Assembly (NCBI GenBank): GCA_019057355.1
Contig: DXJM01000116.1
Coordinates: 1 to 8,486 of the forward strand
DNA from: Promethearchaeota archaeon
GTDB lineage: Archaea > Asgardarchaeota > Lokiarchaeia > Sigyniarchaeales > SOKP01
DNA: 8,486 nt
Reading direction: 5' to 3'
A program made the position numbers and the translations under genes. A model generated the notes under the pieces. That model had not been told where the DNA came from, did no database searches, and was given only the letters and a program-made list of their open reading frames with translations. Numbering within the stretch: position 1 is the stretch's first letter; each line of letters starts with the position of its first letter. Below are positions 6,268 through 8,486 of the stretch, one piece after another.

Positions 6268-7215
6268 TTATTTCCATTCATGCCTACAATCTCCACATTT
6301 ATATTTCTTTCCATAGATTTTAGAGCCCATATCCTGATATATAACGGTTGATTTGTCATCAATTTCAAGTATAAACGCTCCAGAGGCACCACAATTAGGA
6401 CATTGTCTTTTTCGTTCGGAAGAGTCAGAGTATTCTTTAGAAACTTGAGCGCCAATAGACCGTTGAGTAATAGTTGGTTTTTTCTTTTTATGATTAGAAA
6501 ATTCTATCACATTATCTTCCGTCAAGATTTCTGGAGAATCGGAAACATTTTTAGTTTCAGTATCCACGGTCATCAAAAGTGCTGCCTTTAACATCTGATT
6601 CTTCTCTTCTATTTTCTTATTTTCCTCTTCTAATTCCGTGATGCGCCATTCTAAAACCAAGTATTTATCATTGAATTCTTCTTTATTTGATTGGAATTGA
6701 ATATTTTTAAGTTTGTTATGTAGGGAAGCATTTTCATCCATTAAGTCTATGAGAGATTTATTTAATTCGCTTATTTGTTCTTCCCAAAACTCGGATTTTG
6801 ATTCTTCTCGTAATTTATTGATGATTTCTTGATTTTCAGAATTTTTTTTTAATAACTCCTCGATGGTAATGTTTAATTCTACTACTTTTCCACTTATATC
6901 TTCCTTAATTTTTCCCTTTTCTTGCTTTTTTGATTGAATTTCTTCCACCTTGTTTGTTTTTTCAATCAAATCAATAATAATCCTTTCTAATTTTATAATA
7001 TCATCATTTTTCCAGTTAATTTCCTGTCTTTGTGAAATAATGAGACTCTTTAAAGTGTTTATTACATTTAATTTATCGATAGAGCTATTATCTATTTTAT
7101 TTATCAAGTTAATCTCACTTAAAATGCGAGAATTTAAATAATTAATTTCATTCTGTAATTTCTTTATTTTCAACCTATAATTCTCTTCATTTACATTTCC
7201 CTCATTTTTGCTCAT
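6268..7215 (-). CDS. Coiled-coil protein with C-terminal zinc ribbon
   Basis: This 315-residue protein falls into three parts. Residues 10-215 are a heptad-rich, Glu/Lys/Asn/Leu/Ile-rich coiled coil, broken near 100-110. Residues 216-268 are a polar, probably disordered linker. Residues 272-315 form a zinc ribbon with CPNC at 272-275 and CGDC at 307-310, ending RHEWK. The ending KYKCGDCRHEW resembles the TFIIS/TFS and RPB9 zinc-ribbon family, but the 31-residue spacing between knuckles is longer and the acidic Asp-Glu tip of transcript-cleavage factors is not evident. The ribbon might dock on RNA polymerase or nucleic acid, with the coiled coil for oligomerisation; this is inference. The ATG at 7215 has GTGA at 7220-7223, four bases upstream. 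No signal peptide or membrane segment is seen. It converges with dnaJ and has its own promoter. Confidence 0.85.
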   Translation of the reverse strand: MSKNEGNVNEENYRLKIKKLQNEINYLNSRILSEINLINKIDNSSIDKLNVINTLKSLIISQRQEINWKNDDIIKLERIIIDLIEKTNKVEEIQSKKQEKGKIKEDISGKVVELNITIEELLKKNSENQEIINKLREESKSEFWEEQISELNKSLIDLMDENASLHNKLKNIQFQSNKEEFNDKYLVLEWRITELEEENKKIEEKNQMLKAALLMTVDTETKNVSDSPEILTEDNVIEFSNHKKKKPTITQRSIGAQVSKEYSDSSERKRQCPNCGASGAFILEIDDKSTVIYQDMGSKIYGKKYKCGDCRHEWK

Positions 7216-7260
7216 AATTTCACTTTTACACCATGTTATTAAAAACTTCTCTCTTACATA

Positions 7261-7280
7261 GTAATAAAATATTCATTAAA
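7261..7280 (-). promoter_or_regulatory. Putative promoter of the coiled-coil zinc-ribbon gene
   Basis: On the minus strand TTTAATGAATATT (7280 to 7268) continues into TTATTAC, an AT-rich TATA-like region centred about 52 bases before the ATG at 7215. The 13 bases are identical to those upstream of dnaK and equally distant from the start codon. An 11-base part of it, AATGAATATTT, recurs at 7306-7316. Confidence 0.5.
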
Positions 7281-7301
7281 AAACTTAAGCCCTGGAAAAA
7301 A
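7278..7301 (-). terminator. T-run terminator after the hydrolase gene
   Basis: On the minus strand two runs of six T residues (complements of 7296-7301 and 7278-7283) follow the hydrolase stop codon by about 36 to 59 bases. Successive T-runs are sufficient for archaeal termination. The second run touches the proposed promoter of the next gene, so terminator and promoter abut. Confidence 0.45.
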
Positions 7302-7336
7302 CCTCAAATATTCATTGTTGAATTTAGGAAAAGAAA

Positions 7337-8284
7337 TCATAATAAATGATTGTCAAGCCATTCTAATAGAAAATTAAAAACTTCTTCTCGATTGGTTTCA
7401 TTCAGAAGTTCATGTCGTGCTCCTTTAAAAAATTTTACACCAAGGTCCTTGATACCAATTTTTTTATATCGCTCCAAAATAGGGATGAGATTTTTAGTTT
7501 CGTTGCTAACGGGATCGGATTCGCCTGAAGCAAACAATATGGGAAGATCTAATGCAATATGTTTTTCATTTTCTATATCCCATATTTTCTCAAAAGCATT
7601 TAACATTTCAACGAAAAATGAAGCGGGGACAATAAATCCGCATAACGGGTCATCGATATATTTTTTCACTTCTGCTTTATCTCGGCTTAACCATTCAAAT
7701 CCAGTAGGATTAGGTTCATTTTTATAGGGATTATTGAAACTTCCAAAACTTAGATCATTCATTTTAATGCTCGGTTCATTGGAACCTAATTTTTTGACTT
7801 CTTTTTTTGCGATAGATTTTCCTATTTTTATAATCGTACTTCTTTGATGGCCATTTGAACCCAATAATATTACCCCTTTATAATCACTGCTCCATTTTTG
7901 TATTATATCTTGGGATATGAATGATCCCCAAGAATGACCAATTAAAAACAATGGAATATTTGGGTTTTCTTCTCTAATTAAAAGAGATAAATGATGGATT
8001 CCATGGACAGTTCCATCCCATCCACTTTCTCCTAAATAACCGGGACCCATGTTATTAAGCTCGATTGTTTTTCCATGTCCTCGGTGATCATCTGCATAGC
8101 AAATATAGTCATTATTGCACAAAAATTCAGCAAATACTTCATATCTTTTTGCATGCTCCGCCATTCCATGAACGATCTGAACCGCTGCTTTTGGCTTATT
8201 AACAGGTTCCCATTTATACACATTAATTTCAAATCCATCTTTATCTTTAAAGGAAAATAGTGAACTTTTCATATCAGTTGCCAT
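7337..8284 (-). CDS. Alpha/beta hydrolase, monoacylglycerol lipase-like
   Basis: This is a 315-residue alpha/beta-hydrolase of the Hydrolase_4 (monoacylglycerol lipase / lysophospholipase) type, which cleaves single-acyl esters. Visible are the oxyanion segment VHGMAEHAKRY (38-48) with HG at 39-40; the ADDHRGHGKT strand (64-73); the nucleophile elbow GHSWGS with Ser118, where the family usually has GHSMGG; the catalytic Asp257 in FASGESDPVS; and His291 in KGARHEL. All three catalytic residues are therefore present. A helical cap (about 150-235) would set substrate range. There is no signal peptide or membrane segment, so it is probably cytoplasmic. The ATG at 8284 has GAGG at 8295-8298, ten bases upstream; a second ATG five codons in is less well placed. 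Family membership is firm. The natural substrate is not known, and many archaeal relatives are annotated only as lysophospholipases or esterases. Confidence 0.88.
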   Translation of the reverse strand: MATDMKSSLFSFKDKDGFEINVYKWEPVNKPKAAVQIVHGMAEHAKRYEVFAEFLCNNDYICYADDHRGHGKTIELNNMGPGYLGESGWDGTVHGIHHLSLLIREENPNIPLFLIGHSWGSFISQDIIQKWSSDYKGVILLGSNGHQRSTIIKIGKSIAKKEVKKLGSNEPSIKMNDLSFGSFNNPYKNEPNPTGFEWLSRDKAEVKKYIDDPLCGFIVPASFFVEMLNAFEKIWDIENEKHIALDLPILFASGESDPVSNETKNLIPILERYKKIGIKDLGVKFFKGARHELLNETNREEVFNFLLEWLDNHLL

Positions 8285-8320
8285 TATTGATATTCCTCTC
8301 TATTTTAATTATTTAATAGT

Positions 8321-8352
8321 AAAAAACTAAACTTTATAAAGTTGAATTTTTT
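8321..8352. promoter_or_regulatory. Hydrolase promoter inside a 32-base inverted repeat
   Basis: The centre, AACTTTATAAAGTT (8330-8343), is a perfect 14-base palindrome containing a consensus-like archaeal TATA box. With two mismatched pairs the symmetry extends to A6 at 8321-8326 and T6 at 8347-8352, so 14 of 16 pairs match. The TATA centre is about 52 bases before the hydrolase ATG, predicting a leader of about 27 bases containing GAGG. The symmetry suggests a bound dimer or a bidirectional TATA. Because a T6 run follows the arms on both strands, a weak bidirectional terminator is an alternative. Confidence 0.5.
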
Positions 8353-8471
8353 AACGGTTAATTTAGTGCAAATTATTTCTTTTTTCAACTATTCATACAA
8401 AAATTTTTAATATAATTCTATTTTAACCTAAACGTAAAAATTAATCCTTATCGTTTTTGATAATAAGAACC

Positions 8472-8486
8472 ATGAAATGGAAATGT
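8472..8486 (+). CDS. Possible first codons of a rightward gene cut by the window edge
   Basis: An ATG at 8472 opens a frame reading MKWKC to the end of the window. A TATA-like stretch (TTTAATATAATTC, about 8406-8418) lies roughly 60 bases upstream, consistent with a gene divergent from the hydrolase. No ribosome-binding site is seen and only five codons are visible, so this is a weak call and no product can be suggested. Confidence 0.2.

Noticed and set aside
7350..7727. 125-residue plus-strand frame opposite the hydrolase
   Set aside because: It is antisense to a clearly conserved gene, and its Ser/Arg/Asn-rich product has no recognisable motif.

Overview
The window looks like chromosomal DNA of an AT-rich archaeon, most likely an Asgard (Lokiarchaeia-like) lineage. 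The evidence is an archaeal-type Hsp70 without the Gram-negative N-terminal insert and with the motif DPMECVAMGAAIQ; TATA-like boxes about 46-53 bases upstream of several start codons; GGTGA/GTGA/GAGG ribosome-binding sites; T-run terminators; and small zinc-ribbon proteins. The domain-level call (archaeon) is fairly firm. The Asgard assignment is inference from overall style, and no ribosomal or Asgard signature gene is present.

Layout. A class I SAM-dependent methyltransferase (71-877, +) faces a leftward group made of an unrecognised Cys-containing protein (955-1404), a small zinc-ribbon protein (1436-1711), grpE (1837-2595) and dnaK (2671-4680). A 312-base divergent control region (4681-4992) separates dnaK from dnaJ (4993-6141, +). 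dnaJ converges on a coiled-coil protein with a C-terminal zinc ribbon (6268-7215, -), and the two are separated by a stem-loop that could terminate from both sides. A monoacylglycerol-lipase-like alpha/beta hydrolase (7337-8284, -) follows, then a 202-base intergenic region whose right edge may hold the first codons of a rightward gene.

How the genes work together. dnaK, grpE and dnaJ form a complete DnaK/DnaJ/GrpE folding machine. DnaJ delivers clients and stimulates ATP hydrolysis, DnaK binds the client, and GrpE exchanges the nucleotide. dnaK and grpE read left from one side of the control region and dnaJ reads right from the other. The two small genes after grpE probably have their own promoter, and whether they serve the chaperone system is unknown.

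Main points of interest: dnaJ has no ATG/GTG/TTG that would preserve its J domain and appears to start at ATT; dnaK and the coiled-coil zinc-ribbon gene share an identical 13-base element at exactly the same distance from their start codons; palindromes lie at the dnaJ and hydrolase promoters. No mobile elements, CRISPR arrays, tRNA or rRNA genes were seen.
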